Shown in pieces: positions 33,235-45,130 of a stretch of DNA of 64,000 bases. Source of the DNA: Silene conica (taxonomy: Eukaryota; Streptophyta; Magnoliopsida; Caryophyllales; Caryophyllaceae); the NCBI GenBank assembly GCA_029255685.2, contig CM055320.2:7798614-7862613 (forward strand), given 5' to 3'. Position 1 is the first letter of the stretch; each line of letters begins with the position of its first letter. Under the pieces are notes generated by a model. The model searched no databases. It saw nothing but the letters and a program-made list of their open reading frames with translations, and was not told the DNA's origin. Position numbers and translations under genes: made by a program.

Positions 33235-34298
33235 AGTATGTAAAAAAGGTGAGAAGAAAGGCAGACCCTGAAACATGCCTGACCTTTCTATATCATGCAA
33301 TGTGATCTGTAATTGAGTAATGATAATGATATCATTGTTGAAAAACATTGAAGATTTGGAATGAATTACCCCACTTTCTGATCGTGATAGAATGAGTTAA
33401 TCCACTTTTAGGGTTTTAGAAGAAAAAATACATTGAAAATTTGGAATTTTCTTGGTTGGACATTACTCTCATTGAAGTAACTAATTTAGCAAACATATTA
33501 TTATTGGGTAATTGGATTTGATCTGTATTGCATTATTGCAAGAATATCACTATCCATTAGTCTATTTGTGCATAGTGGACAACTGAAGATGTCTTAATCT
33601 AACAATTAAAATCAAAGTATAGCGAATAATAGGTTTCAGGTTCGAATCTCCTCGCCCTCGGTATATACGTCCCTGGTGGGATGTGGCTCATTTGTGTGCA
33701 TATTGAGCAATGGTGTTACATGATTGATGATTTCAGTCGACGAGTCCGAGTCCATGGGTTATTGTTGTGGTTCAAGGCAATACATGAAGAATATATATCG
33801 TCTTTTCTATTCACAATTGTTTTAAAATTAAGAGGATTTTTTCCCCCCAACTTATTACACTTTTGTTAGAACTTTAGAATTCGAGATAGAGCCATTTGAA
33901 AATGACCATTTTGCATAAAGCTTTTTAAAATCTAAAGGAGAAACCGGGAAGATATTGTAGTCACAAACGAAAGACACAACGATGTCTACAAAATCGATCA
34001 TCAACAACAACACTCGGACTCTCGGAGTCTCCTCCAGGATTTATAATGAAAGAAGAGCAAACATACATATATTGAACCTTATTCATTAAAATAGACATAT
34101 ACAAATTAAAAGGCCGGATTAGTGTATACAAAAACACAAATCATGAGTTAAAAACATCGGAACGGATCATAATGGACCATAAAAAACAGAATCACAACAC
34201 ATACGTAAGTGATAAATCCCGCCCACAATAACAAAATCCACACTAAAATTCAGTAAATTTCCTTTAATTCGATAACCAAGACGATAATAGTACGTCGG
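33235..34298. other. Region between genes 2 and 3
   Basis: The first 110 bp continue the duplicated 5' flank (compare 15840-15970). A tRNA-derived SINE remnant lies at 33580-33715. The rest is AT-rich, including the 3' flank of gene 3 (34055-34298). No coding sequence recognised. Confidence 0.5.
33580..33715 (+). mobile_element. SINE remnant (second tRNA-derived family)
   Basis: GATGTCTTAATCTAACA corresponds to the A-box end and CAGGTTCGAATCTCC to the B box. It resembles the copy at 35805-35925. Confidence 0.6.
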
Positions 34299-37172
34299 CT
34301 ATTTCAAAAATTCCATAATCTTAGTATCATAAGCTGAAGAAGCAATTCTGAAGCCTTGAAATCCAGAACCTTTAGCCAAGGCCTCAAACTCTTGCTCAGT
34401 CCTCTCCTTACCACCGGGGTTATGAGCCAACATGATCGCGTCTACATGGAACACGGTCCTTGCTGCATAGCTTGTTTCCGGTGCCACTGGAAGGATGTAC
34501 TCACATACGATCACTTTGCCATTATCCGGCAAGGCAGCGTAGCAGTTCTTCAAGAAGTTTAGGCAATGCTCGTCACTCCAATCGTGGCAGATCCACTACA
34601 CAATCAACAATTTCGACTTAATTTTTGAAAATATTTTGAAAATAATTACGCATATTTTACAGATGACAATAAAAATGAAATGAAGAAACCAAGTGGTGTT
34701 AATCCAGTAGTAACTGAGTTAAACCTTAAAGCTTGCAGAAATGCAGGAGTTGAGAGGTGTCAGGTTCGATTAACAACTGGGGCGAGGACCACTTGGCCAC
34801 TGCAGCTTCCGAAGGGGTGGCTTACATGGTCCATATGGTGGTGCGGGAATGCATTATGCATGGACCCGGGGATTAAACCCCTTGTCATCAAAAAAAATGA
34901 AATGAAATGAAGAAAATAATTAGGAAAGGAAGGTCACCTTCATGAATATAGCATCCCCTTTAGGCACCTCGACGAACATATCTCCTCCCACGTGTTCCAC
35001 TCCTAAATAATTTTAAACGTTAAATAGCGTAACAATATAGAAAGTGTCACTAATTATAGATATTCATAGGCTAGTTCGTAATGTAAACATGTAATAATGA
35101 AATTGAGTTAAGTACCATCATAGGCGGGTGCATCCTCGATAACATGAGGCAAATCGAAGTTAATACCCTTAAGAGAAGGGTGTTTAGCGATGATCATGTT
35201 AAGAGTAGCACCGGTACCACCACCAACATCCACCAGGGTTTTGAGACCCTCGAAACCCTTGTAATTGTCTAGGAGTCTCTTCATGGTAATAGTCGAGTGA
35301 TTCGACATTCCATTGTTGAACACTTTGTTAAATCTTGGATCGGTTCCATGGTAGTCAAATGCAGTCATACCATATGCCTTGTTGAATGGAATTCCACCAT
35401 CAAGAACTGCATCCTTCAAGTAGTACCTAAAATGGACAGAGTAACACTAAATGTTTAGCACAATTCTATGTGCGACGGTCTCAGAAGTGACTATTTTTTT
35501 ATAAATAGTTGTCAGTTATAATAAAATAATGACCAATTTTTAAGACTAATAAATGACCTATTTTTCCAAAGTAATCATTATTTACCAAAAAGTGGTTACT
35601 CTTACAAAAAAAATGGTCACATTTTATAAAAATAAACTCGGAATACAACTGTCGCGCAGAATAACTACTAAAAATTGTAAGTCAAATGTTCAATTCTCAT
35701 CACCTTTACTTACAATTCAAGATCAGTTTTTTGTTAAATAGAGTTTTTCATCGACAAAAGTGAGTAATCTACTTGTTGGGCAAGCGGCTCGTTAAGAAGT
35801 TTATTACATGATGTCTTAGTCTAGTGGTTAAGACAGAGGTATTGTGGACAATAGGTCCCAGGATCGAATCCCCCCTCCCCTATTGTAATGCGACTAAGTG
35901 CGCGCTTCGTTGAACCAAAAAAATTATTACTAATGAAACCCCAAACCTTTTGGTTGAGGTATGCAACTATCACCACCGGCGGATTTTGAAGATATTATGA
36001 AGAGGCCCGAAAAGTAAATTTTAATTATGATTAAATAGGCGACCGTTTATATATATACTTTAAAGAGAGGCTTTATAAACACATTTTCTTATATAAACAT
36101 ATCTTTACACGCGTACAAAAGGTCACACGTCTAAGATAAAATATTAAAATTGTAACTCAAAAATCTCCATTATATTAATGATTAGTTCACTAAAAATATT
36201 CTACCTCCGTCGCGGTTATTCATTTACTTAATCCTTTGTCAAAAATGGTCCATATCCTTTACTTAATCCCGTGTCAAAAATAAAGGTAAACAAATGACCG
36301 GAACGGAAGTTGGAAGTAGTAATGAAAATTAATTGTATATTTCCATAAACATTGTGAGAAATGTTTTCACATACTTAAAAATTGAAAAATCACTAATAAT
36401 TACCCCTAATAAATTGTGAATAGTGATTTCTTAATCACTAAATAAGTTTGGGAAATATATTTATAGTCATTGATTTTGTAATTCTGGAATCAAATTATTA
36501 TGCAAGTGGGGAATGTTCCCATTTTTTTATTACTTTTTTCCATATTTTCAATGTAAAGTCTAGAGTATTGTTTTACTTATCTTTTATCGAGGGAGGGGTC
36601 AGAGTTATAAAATACAAAAAAAATTCTTATATTTCTTTTGAGAGTTTGTAGTTGAGCCACAATTGTAGAGAATCTGGCCCGGGCGCAGGATAAGGAAGAT
36701 CCTCCACCGCCTATCAATATAACGATTTAATGACAACTTTGAATTGCGTAATTGGCTATAAATATCTAAACAAAAAAAATATTTTTTTTAATAATTTTGT
36801 AGAATAATAATAGTACTTGTAAATGGACGGTTGGTCATGGATGTCAAATTGCCAAGTTTATTATCAACTGGATGAGTAATTGACATTAGGCCCTGTTCTT
36901 TTGGACTGAAACTTAAGTGAACTGAACTGAACTGAACTTATAGGATCTGAACTGAACTGAACTGAACTTATAGGAACTGAACTGAACTTATAGGAACTGA
37001 ATTTAACTGAACTTATAGGAACTGAACTGAACTGAACTTATAGGAACTGAACTGAACTTATAGGAACTGAACTGAACTGAACTTATAGGATCTGAACTGA
37101 ACTGAACTTATAGGATCTGAACTAAACTTATAAAATCCGAACCTAATTAACTTTATTTTAATTTAAGTTAAC

Positions 37173-37211
<39 letters not shown>

Positions 37212-37267
37212 TATTGTTCTTATTGTTGTTATTGTTGTTATTATTATTACTATTGTTATTATTGTTG

Positions 37268-37311
<44 letters not shown>

Positions 37312-39637
37312 ATTGATAAAAAAAATTAGTCTAAAATACAAGGTAGTTTAAAATATTTTCAACTTTATATATAATGGTTTGTTCATAGTTCATACATTAT
37401 ACTACAATTACATTACGATAAAAATAATTCACTATTACAATTTTCTCTAACCATTTATTTTCTCTAATAATGGTGATGAAGAAACTGATTAATGGGAGAG
37501 TGACAATTGGTGAGGGTGAGGGCGTCGTATGGTGAGTTGTTGTTTTTTTGGCATTAATGAGGATGATAGTTTGACATTAATTAGAGAGTAAAAGACGGGT
37601 AAATTATTAATGAGTTGTTTTTTTATAGATGACGTGTATCGAATAATTAAAGCGAAATATTTGTATCGGTTGTTAAAAATAATACTCCGTATATAACTTT
37701 TCTTAATTGAGTTTATATGAACTGAACTTATAGGAACTGAACTGAACTTATAGGAACTGAACTGAACTGAACTGAACTTATAGGATCTGAACTGAACTGA
37801 ACTTATAGGAACTGAACTGAACTGAACTGAACTGAACTTATAGGATCTGAACTGAACTGAACTTATAGGAACTGAACTGAACTGAACTGAACTTATAGGA
37901 TCTGAAGTGAACTTAAGTTAAGTGACTTGAAGTCCAAAAGAACAGGGCCTTAGTATGTTTTGCTTGCAACGGGCATTATTTGTGACAGATATTTTGTGAG
38001 ATAAAATGGATACAAAATGGGTTAGTGGAGAAAGGGGACCACATGAATAGTGTTGGAGAGAAAAAAAAAGTGGGTATTTTGTGAGAGGAAACGGTATCCG
38101 TCACAAGCCTTGGACAGATAGTGCCGTGTGAAATGACATTTGACAATGTTGGCATCTGAACGACGGGTGGCAGACTTTGTTACATGCACTTAAATGGGTC
38201 AGTCCACGATTTCAATGGCCCATCCACCTAACTTTTTGAGTGCAAGTAATATCCTCGAATTGTTTGATATACCCGTCTTAAACGAGAATATCCGATAACT
38301 TATTGAATTGGAGTGTATAGACTTACATAAACTTGAAAAATCTCCAATTCCTCTTGCTTAAAAAAGAGGTTTTATACTTTTCTACAAGTTATAAAGCTTG
38401 TGTGAACAAGTGAATTTGGAGTTTGTGTGGCGTTGTCTATTTCAACATTTCATTTTCGTTATCCCATTTCGCAATCAAGTGAGAACTGTGAAGGTCAGAG
38501 GGCCGTTTGGCCTTCTTAGCGAGCTTTCGAGAATAATACGTCCTGTCATTCTATATTTTCTTCCCTAATTCCATATTCGATTATTCGGATTTTCTTCCCA
38601 ATTTTCTTTTTTGGATAATTTGTGTGGCTTAAATTGAATAATACAAAGGTAGTATGTTTTGTATGGTCCAAATTCGTTTTCTTATTTTTTGGGAAAAATA
38701 AAATGGGAAGAAAATACGGAGTATTTCTTAACGTACACAGTTAGTTGATTTAGTGCATCATGCATATATTACGTTATTGTACTTTTATGTCATGCTTTTT
38801 TTTAAAATCACTTTTATGTCTCTCCCTTACGTATATACTAAAGTATATTACTATGCTAAAGAATTAAAGATTATCGAAACTTTTTCTCAATTAATAAATC
38901 TATTTAATGCATGTAAGAGACTGGTATCGAGTTTCAATATCATTATGAGTGTTTTTAGTCAATTATAATGTACTTTCTTCATTCCAATCAATTTTATATA
39001 TTTGCTTTATTCACGTTAATACTCGTTATAAAATTTTGATATTCACAATGTATTCGGTAAGACAATTTAAACAAGATCTCATATAACTATCTTTTATGTT
39101 ATATATAAAAAGTTGTGTCGAAAATTCACTCGACCTAAAATTAGTACCCATAAAATGAAATGTATAGAATTGATCGGAATGGAGAAAGTATAAAAGAAGA
39201 CTAGACTGAAAAAACATGTGAACATACCAACTTTCCATAAGAATCTTATCCTGGTTCATAAGAGCAAGAGCACCTATACTAACTCCATCTTCATTCTTAG
39301 TCAAGAACTGACAAACCGGAGCTAACCCATACAACCTTTCGACCCGCCCATCGGGGAGGTTTCTTAGGGTACACGTAAGAAACGAGTAGCTAGCCAATAA
39401 CCTAAGCATACGGTCCAACATAGTCGCGGCAGCCGGGTTAGTAGTCGGTAGTTGAGCCACTATCTCGGTTGGTGAAAGATGAGCTCCTGGTCCTGCCTTT
39501 TTTATAATCTCTAGCACCTCTAGCTCTACCACTGCTTTCAGAACCATGGGCGGGACTGAGCCACTCGTCGCTGTCATAGCGAATGAGCATGCCTCGTCCT
39601 CTCCCATTTGGGTTGTGTCAGTTGAAGTCGAACCCAT
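34299..39637 (-). CDS. COMT: Caffeic acid O-methyltransferase (360 aa, 4 exons)
   Basis: Predicted cytosolic SAM-dependent enzyme of the lignin/phenylpropanoid pathway, methylating caffeyl or 5-hydroxyconiferyl-type substrates. Exons on the minus strand are 39637-39228, 35426-35116, 35002-34938 and 34595-34299, all with GT..AG introns and an open frame of 360 aa. Start [20 protein letters not shown]. Motifs are standard: [56 protein letters not shown], catalytic His H266 in [11 protein letters not shown], Glu E294 in [25 protein letters not shown] with E326. Intron 1 is 3.8 kb and holds a SINE, a Harbinger element and a MITE; intron 3 holds another SINE. An AC element lies upstream. Of the three copies this is the likely ancestral enzyme. 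Confidence 0.93.
34688..34897 (+). mobile_element. tRNA-derived SINE in intron 3 of COMT
   Basis: Starts ACCAAGTGGTGTTAATCCAG (A-box region), has CAGGTTCGATTAACA (B box) and ends in an A run. The duplication ATGAAATGAAGAA flanks it. It lies antisense in the intron. Confidence 0.88.
35805..35925 (+). mobile_element. Second-family SINE in intron 1 of COMT
   Basis: A box TTAGTCTAGTGGTTAAG and B box AGGATCGAATCCC lie 40-50 bp apart, followed by GTGCGCGCTTCGTTGAACC and a short A run. No amino-acid-acceptor stem, so not a tRNA gene. Confidence 0.7.
36889..37949. mobile_element. Harbinger-like element built of CTGAACTGAACTTATAGGA repeats
   Basis: Perfect 19-bp ends GGCCCTGTTCTTTTGGACT and its complement, with TTA on both sides (36886-36888 and 37950-37952). 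Both arms consist of ACTGAACTGAA and ACTTATAGGA units in the same direct orientation. The centre is AT-rich with an ATT-repeat microsatellite at 37165-37310. No transposase. It lies in intron 1 of COMT. Confidence 0.88.
37963..38139. mobile_element. MITE of the CGTCGCAAGC family, reversed
   Basis: Reverse-orientation match to 31636-31812 (TTGCTTGCAACGGGCA, GTGAGATAAAATGGATAC, GGTATCCGTCACAAGCC). Lies in intron 1 of COMT. Confidence 0.65.
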
Positions 39638-39757
39638 TTTAAGTTTTTTTTTTATGTAAGACGAGTTGGGGAAAAAATAGTTTTTTTAAAGGTGAAAACA
39701 GAGGAAAACAGAGGAAGTGGGGAGATATTGAGTAGTAGAATGGGAAGTAGTGGGGTT

Positions 39758-39764
39758 GTTTATA
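39758..39764 (-). promoter_or_regulatory. TATA box of COMT
   Basis: TATAAAC on the minus strand, about 120 bp from the ATG. This predicts a leader of roughly 90 nt, which fits the purine-rich stretch at 39640-39730. Confidence 0.5.
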
Positions 39765-39780
39765 TTGGTTTTTTAGGTTT

Positions 39781-39794
39781 ACCAACCAACAACC
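39781..39794 (+). promoter_or_regulatory. AC element (MYB site) upstream of COMT
   Basis: ACCAACCAACAACC lies about 145 bp upstream of the ATG and just upstream of the TATA box. ACCAACC is the AC-II/PAL-box core bound by lignin-pathway R2R3-MYB factors. It is on the plus strand, opposite to the gene. Genes 1 and 2 have no such site in the nearest 150 bp. Confidence 0.6.
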
Positions 39795-39980
39795 ACTATG
39801 GTTGATATAGTCCGTCTTGCTTCAAAGCGTAAGTTCCATCTGAAACAATAATACCTCTCACAAGTAAAATTACATGGGTAACGGGACATTCCATGTATTT
39901 TCACACTTACTCCCTAAATGGTTATTTTGTATGAGGAAATGGTATCCGTCTTATTATTACGGATTTTGCGGTCTGAAATA

Positions 39981-40187
39981 CTCCCTCCGTCCCGATCAAT
40001 TGTTATCTATTGCTTTTCACACAAAGATTAAGAAAACAATTACGAATGAATTTGGACCACACAAATTACATGGCCCCACATTCAATCAAATGTGATCCAC
40101 AAAATGTTGCCAAAAATGGAAACAGATAACAATTCAATGAAACACCCCAAAATGGAAATAGATAACTATTGACCGGAGCGGAGGGAG
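39981..40187. mobile_element. Stowaway MITE
   Basis: Ends CTCCCTCCGTCCC and CGGAGCGGAGGGAG, flanked by TA on each side (39979-39980, 40188-40189). Confidence 0.88.
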
Positions 40188-40195
40188 TAAGAATT

Positions 40196-40464
40196 AGGGG
40201 GTGTTTGGTTGGGTGGTTTGGAATGGAATGGAATGGATTCTAGACATTCCAGTGTTTGGTTGAGACATTTTGGAATGGAGTTAGAATCCATCCGGATACT
40301 CATTCCACCCCAACCCCCTGGAATCCCATACCCACCTCCTACCATGGATTTGTTTATTTTTCTAATGAACCAAACATGTTTTGAAAGGTATGGGGTTGGA
40401 ACTCCTTACTCTTATAGTTTCACATTCCAATCCTTCCTAAGCGGTGAACCAAACAACCCAAATT
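40196..40464. mobile_element. Harbinger-like MITE
   Basis: Ends GGGGGTGTTTGGTT and AACCAAACAACCC with GGAATGGAATGG inside. TTA is on the left; the right flank has TTA three bases away, so the boundary is slightly uncertain. Confidence 0.65.
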
Positions 40465-40479
40465 AGATGAAATTTGATA

Positions 40480-40792
40480 CTCCCTCCTATTCCATATTTT
40501 CTTCCTTTTTGTATTTGGCACAAATATTAAGGTGAAGAATAAAATAAGTGTAAAAAATTGGGTGGGATTTGGTGATAGGAGAGAGGGATGAATAATTAGG
40601 AATTAAATAAGAAATTGTGGGGCCAAAAACATTAAAAAAGAATAAAATAGGAGTAAAAAGGTTGAGTGAGGTTTGATAATAGGAGAGAGAAATAAATAAA
40701 ATAAGAATAAAAGTTTCCAAAATAGGAAAGGGGAAAAAAACCTGAATAATCCGTTTTAGGAAATAGGGAAGAAAATATGGAATAGAAGGGAG
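40480..40792. mobile_element. Stowaway MITE
   Basis: Ends CTCCCTCCTATTCCATATTT and AAATATGGAATAGAAGGGAG, with TA on both sides (40478-40479, 40793-40794). Confidence 0.88.
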
Positions 40793-40794
40793 TA

Positions 40795-42133
40795 TGTTTT
40801 AATGTTAATACGGATACTCCATCTTAACCGAAGAAATTGATTGGTTAGGATTGAATGTTTGTAGAAGTATAATAGGGTGTTGTTGTTGGAGGGGTCCAAT
40901 GTTGTTTTTACCTTTTTGGTAAGGGGTTTTAAGGATGGAGTACAAATTTAGGTGATTGTCAACATTATTTGAGGAAATTGGTATGTTAAGTAATGAAGGT
41001 TGCTTCTTTTTTCAATTAGCTTGAATAATTGAAGAACTTTATATTCAGTCACACTTAAGTGTGATGTTGAAAAGAATTTGTACTTGAGTATGATGACAAC
41101 GATAACGAGTTATGTATGTGAGAGGGTGATACTGAAACTCGTTACATTTGATAACATTGTCTTGTTTTTCTATAATTTTAATTTAGATACTTAGAATTGT
41201 ATTTTTTGTTGTTTATAACAATATAAAAAGAATTCTTTTCGCTAGATTCATTACTCATAAGTTACATTAGAGTCTCGCTTGATCCAAACAACGATTTTTC
41301 GATAAAATGTTACAACTTTAAATACGAATTTTTACGTGAAGTAATTCTGAATATGAACTAAAACCTAAAACTATTGAACATTTAAATTTTGTGCATTTTA
41401 ACTAAAAAAAAGATCTAAAAGCGCAAGTGAGGTAGCAAGCAATATCCTTGCTACATCAAAGAAATAACATAACAATCAATAGCGAAGTCAGGATTTAATG
41501 TTAGCGAATTTTAAAGTGCAATACTAAAAATTACTTCAAAAAATCTTACTAAAATTCTCAAACGTTAGCAAAACAAACGCCTTTATTAATTACCCCTCGC
41601 TCCACCACTAATTGAATTGGAAGTCATTAGATTTAAAAGGTTAGAAATTAGTCAATGTAAACAAACGAGAAACAGAGTTTCACATTTAACACTATAAGAG
41701 CCACAACTACAAGTGACAAGTCCACAAAGTATATGAAGCAAGTAATATACGTGACTCGTCAACTCTCCCACCAACTACTCTTCTACCAACCTTTGTTGAA
41801 ATCATATCCTTGTACACACTGTTTTCTATCTACTTCTTTGGCCCGTCTTGCTTATGACAGGTGTGAATACGTCACAAACTTGTTACGTGAAATAAAGAGA
41901 TATTTACAAGTTTGTGACGTGAAGTAAAGTAACATTTTCACTTACCTCTCTCAGTTGCAAGCTTATCTCATGCCACACGCTCGTAACGTTTTCACATCCA
42001 TCACAAATGAGAATTTGTGTTACATCTTCCACCATTATGAATCAAGAACATTTTATTTTATCCAAGTCTCACGCAATATTATTTTCAACTACTAAGATAC
42101 TAAGGAACATCGACTATTAGTAATCTTATCTTA
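40795..42133. other. Intergenic, no gene seen
   Basis: AT-rich, with no long frame and no clear element ends. A patch at 41840-41990 (GCCCGTCTTGCTTATGACAG, ACGTCACAAACTTG) resembles the CGTCGCAAGC MITE family in decayed form. Confidence 0.4.
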
Positions 42134-43758
42134 TCTATATAAATTCTGAAACATTTATCAGGCTGTGGTTGCGCCACGTCATTCATCCAAGTTTTAATTT
42201 TTTTTTTAATTCACTCAGGTGGGTCCCGCATAATACTTTATGATTTCTCTGCACAATAACCGCCTAATATTCTACGTATTCCAAATTAAATGCCTAAAAT
42301 CGTAGATTACAAAACATTACGAACATTTTTATATAAATCAATTAATTAGAAATACACATTATCTGCATGATAATTAGACCACAATTTATTAGATGATTAG
42401 AATATTATGATTAATAACAATTTACAACAATAAAAAATCGAACATACAAAATTTAAACAAGATTAAAATAACGTAATATTAATATACAATCAGGAAAAAG
42501 AAATTATAAACTCCTCCACGCAAATTATAATCTGATTATGAGTTAATGGCGTAATAAAAATTATAAACTCCTCCACGCAAATTATAATCTGATTATGAGT
42601 TAATGGCGTATTTTTTTTTTAATTCACTCAGGTGGATCCCGCATAATATTTGATGATTTTCCTGCACAATAACTGCCCAATATACTACGTTTTCCAAATA
42701 AATGCCCAAAATCGTAGATTCTGAAACATTACGAACATTTTTATTTAAATCATGAATGGCGTAATTTTGTATATATATTTTAAAAACTTATTTTGATTTT
42801 TGATGAATGGTTATATACTTAAAATCAAATATAAAAAAATATTATAAACTCTTTTATGTAACTAATTATATACTTCATAAAAATCAATAAAAGCATGCTG
42901 TATATATTATATGCATAAAATATACTTCGTATATACAAGCCAATTGTTATTAAATATAATTAAATAATTTTATTAGAAACAAAAGTATTTAATTATAAAT
43001 TGTTTCAGTAAAGACAATGATTACGAAATATAAATTGTTCTTTATTTTACGAAAATATTTAAATTGTAAAAATTCTCTCAGATCTGGTACGATAGCCAAT
43101 CATCACCGAGAATCGATTTGGAGCAAAACATTTCAGCAACTAACTACCAGCCGCCATTCCATCGGGAAAGTGACAATGATAGGTTACCGGATCATTCCGC
43201 TACAACAAATTCGTTAGAACGACAACACTATTCGTCATTTCAATCGATTGTCAATTAAAAAAATGGCCAGTGTTCCGACGTCAAATGAAGGGCCAGCTTT
43301 TCGAATTTCAATATGGGTCAACCAGCAACCTCAACCCTCCGAAAAAACATTATGGGCCAACAATTACAAACCCAAACAAATCTGACAGTCATTAATGGGT
43401 GGTTTAAAAACAGTTAAAGCAATAAGTGGGAGGTTTACATAAGTGGGGCAGATGGTGGAACATAACAGTTACAATCTATATGAAGTACAAATAGACGGGT
43501 TTGGGTAGGTTTTGTTGAAGGATAATGTAATCGTTATTCATTTAAACAACTGTTTTGATTTTATAGTAATATTTACATTTTTGGGTACTCAATTTAATTT
43601 GGTAAATTTTATTTAAAACATGCATTTTAACGTATTATCAAATAATAGAAATTTAATGCAAAATATTCACGTATTATTGACACTATTCGATAATATTAAT
43701 TATCCACCACATTTTTTCTAAAAATATACCCGTGCAATTTGCACGGGTTTAAAACTAG
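42134..43758 (+). mobile_element. Non-autonomous Helitron
   Basis: The right end shows the Helitron signature: a hairpin CCCGTGCAATTTGCACGGG (43727-43746) followed by TTTAAAA and the terminal CTAG, with T beyond. The left end is TCTATATAAATTCTGAAAC with A before it, fitting A/T target insertion without duplication. No Rep/helicase sequence. About 150 bp from near the left end is repeated inside (42190-42340 against 42605-42770), together with a 50-bp tandem duplication at 42500-42610. Confidence 0.75.
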
Positions 43759-43836
43759 TAGTATTTTGTTTTGGTAACGATGAAACTAGTGTAATTGTTA
43801 GGATATCAAACTATAAAATCTACACAAATTCTTATA

Positions 43837-44483
43837 TAAGACGGACATACCCGTCGCAAGCTTGCGACGGGCCAAATAGGTACCATATTATAGGAAAATG
43901 GGTCTGGGTCAGATTTACTAACAAATAAGATCTCGCAAATGTGTGATGTTTGTGTTTTAATGTTGATATATTTAGGCATTATGTATGATGACTACAATGT
44001 TCTTTATTTTGCCGACATATATTTTTTTTTTGTTAAGTAGATATGTTCTATTCTTTAACTGTTATGTTGTATACGTTACATAATGTTATATATTACGTAC
44101 ACATGGTTATGCTGCTTTGTTGTTACCTTTTGTCATTATGTTTACCCTCAGAAGTGTTGACATTATGGTTTAGTTAGTTAACATACGAAAATTTATGCTG
44201 TGTAATTAGATGTTGATATACTTATGTATTATGTACATATATATTACACATGTTGTTAGACTGATTTGTAGTTGTCATTTGTAATTATGTTTCCCTTCGA
44301 TTGTGTTAACATTATGCTTAAGTTTGTTAACATTATGCTTATGTTTGTTAACATGTTGTCTATGTTTTGTTCTTTAACTGTTATGTACTGTACATTCCAT
44401 CTATCAGCCACAAGTGGTATGTATTCGACCCATTTAACTGATATTTGGCCCGTCGCAAGCTTGCGACGGGTATGTCCGTCTTA
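43837..44483. mobile_element. Element with a perfect 22-bp palindrome in each end
   Basis: Terminal repeats of about 45 bp start TAAGACGGACATACCCGTCG. Each contains a 22-bp perfect palindrome centred on AAGCTT (43850-43871 and 44449-44470; half-site CCCGTCGCAAG). The interior is AT-rich with GTTAACATTATGCTTA-type direct repeats (44300-44355). No target duplication is obvious. Related to the MITEs at 31636 and 37963. Confidence 0.8.
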
Positions 44484-44612
44484 CAAAAAACGGACTGTAA
44501 AATCTAACCTCCGCATTGTCCAAGTTGCATACTCTCCCAGTCCCAATAATATATATTTAGTATTTTTATTTTATAATAGACAAATAAAAAAGTGTAAACA
44601 TATCCCTGGAAT

Positions 44613-44848
44613 CAGGGGCGAACCCAGGATTGAATGTTTGGGGTAGCGAAAAAAATTAAAAATATCAAATACATGCAGTGGGATTCGAACCCATGACCAC
44701 TTGATATTTACTGCACATTTATTGAGATAACATATAATTATCTACTATTTATCAATATTTGGGGTAACAAAAATCAATCTTATAAACCAATTTTTTAAAA
44801 TTTGGGATAACGTCTTCCACCCTTTGCTACTCGGTGGGTTCGCCCCTA
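44613..44848. mobile_element. hAT-like MITE
   Basis: Ends CAGGGGCGAACCCA and TGGGTTCGCCCCTA. Flanks CCTGGAAT (44605-44612) and CCAGGAAT (44849-44856) agree at 7 of 8 bases. Confidence 0.8.
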
Positions 44849-45130
44849 CCAGGAATCGAAGAAGTAGATAATATCATAATAACATTTTTTGGTTGTCCTA
44901 ATCGTCAATGTAGAATGATGCCTTAAACCATCTTCTCTAATTATAAAAGTTTTCATGATCTCATCCAAAACATATGAACTAATCTACTAACTCGGTCTTA
45001 ATCATGTGCTTCTTCATGTACGTATGGCGGAACGTTAAAAAAAGACTTAATTTTTAAAAAAAAATCGATAGAATTGTTGGAACATAGCCGAAAAACTAAC
45101 TCTTGATTAAAATACCGAATGAGCATAGAA

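Noticed and set aside
35805..35925. Possible tRNA gene (A and B boxes)
   Set aside because: There is no acceptor stem or cloverleaf, and it is followed by a SINE body and A run. The same holds for 33580, 34688 and 45601.
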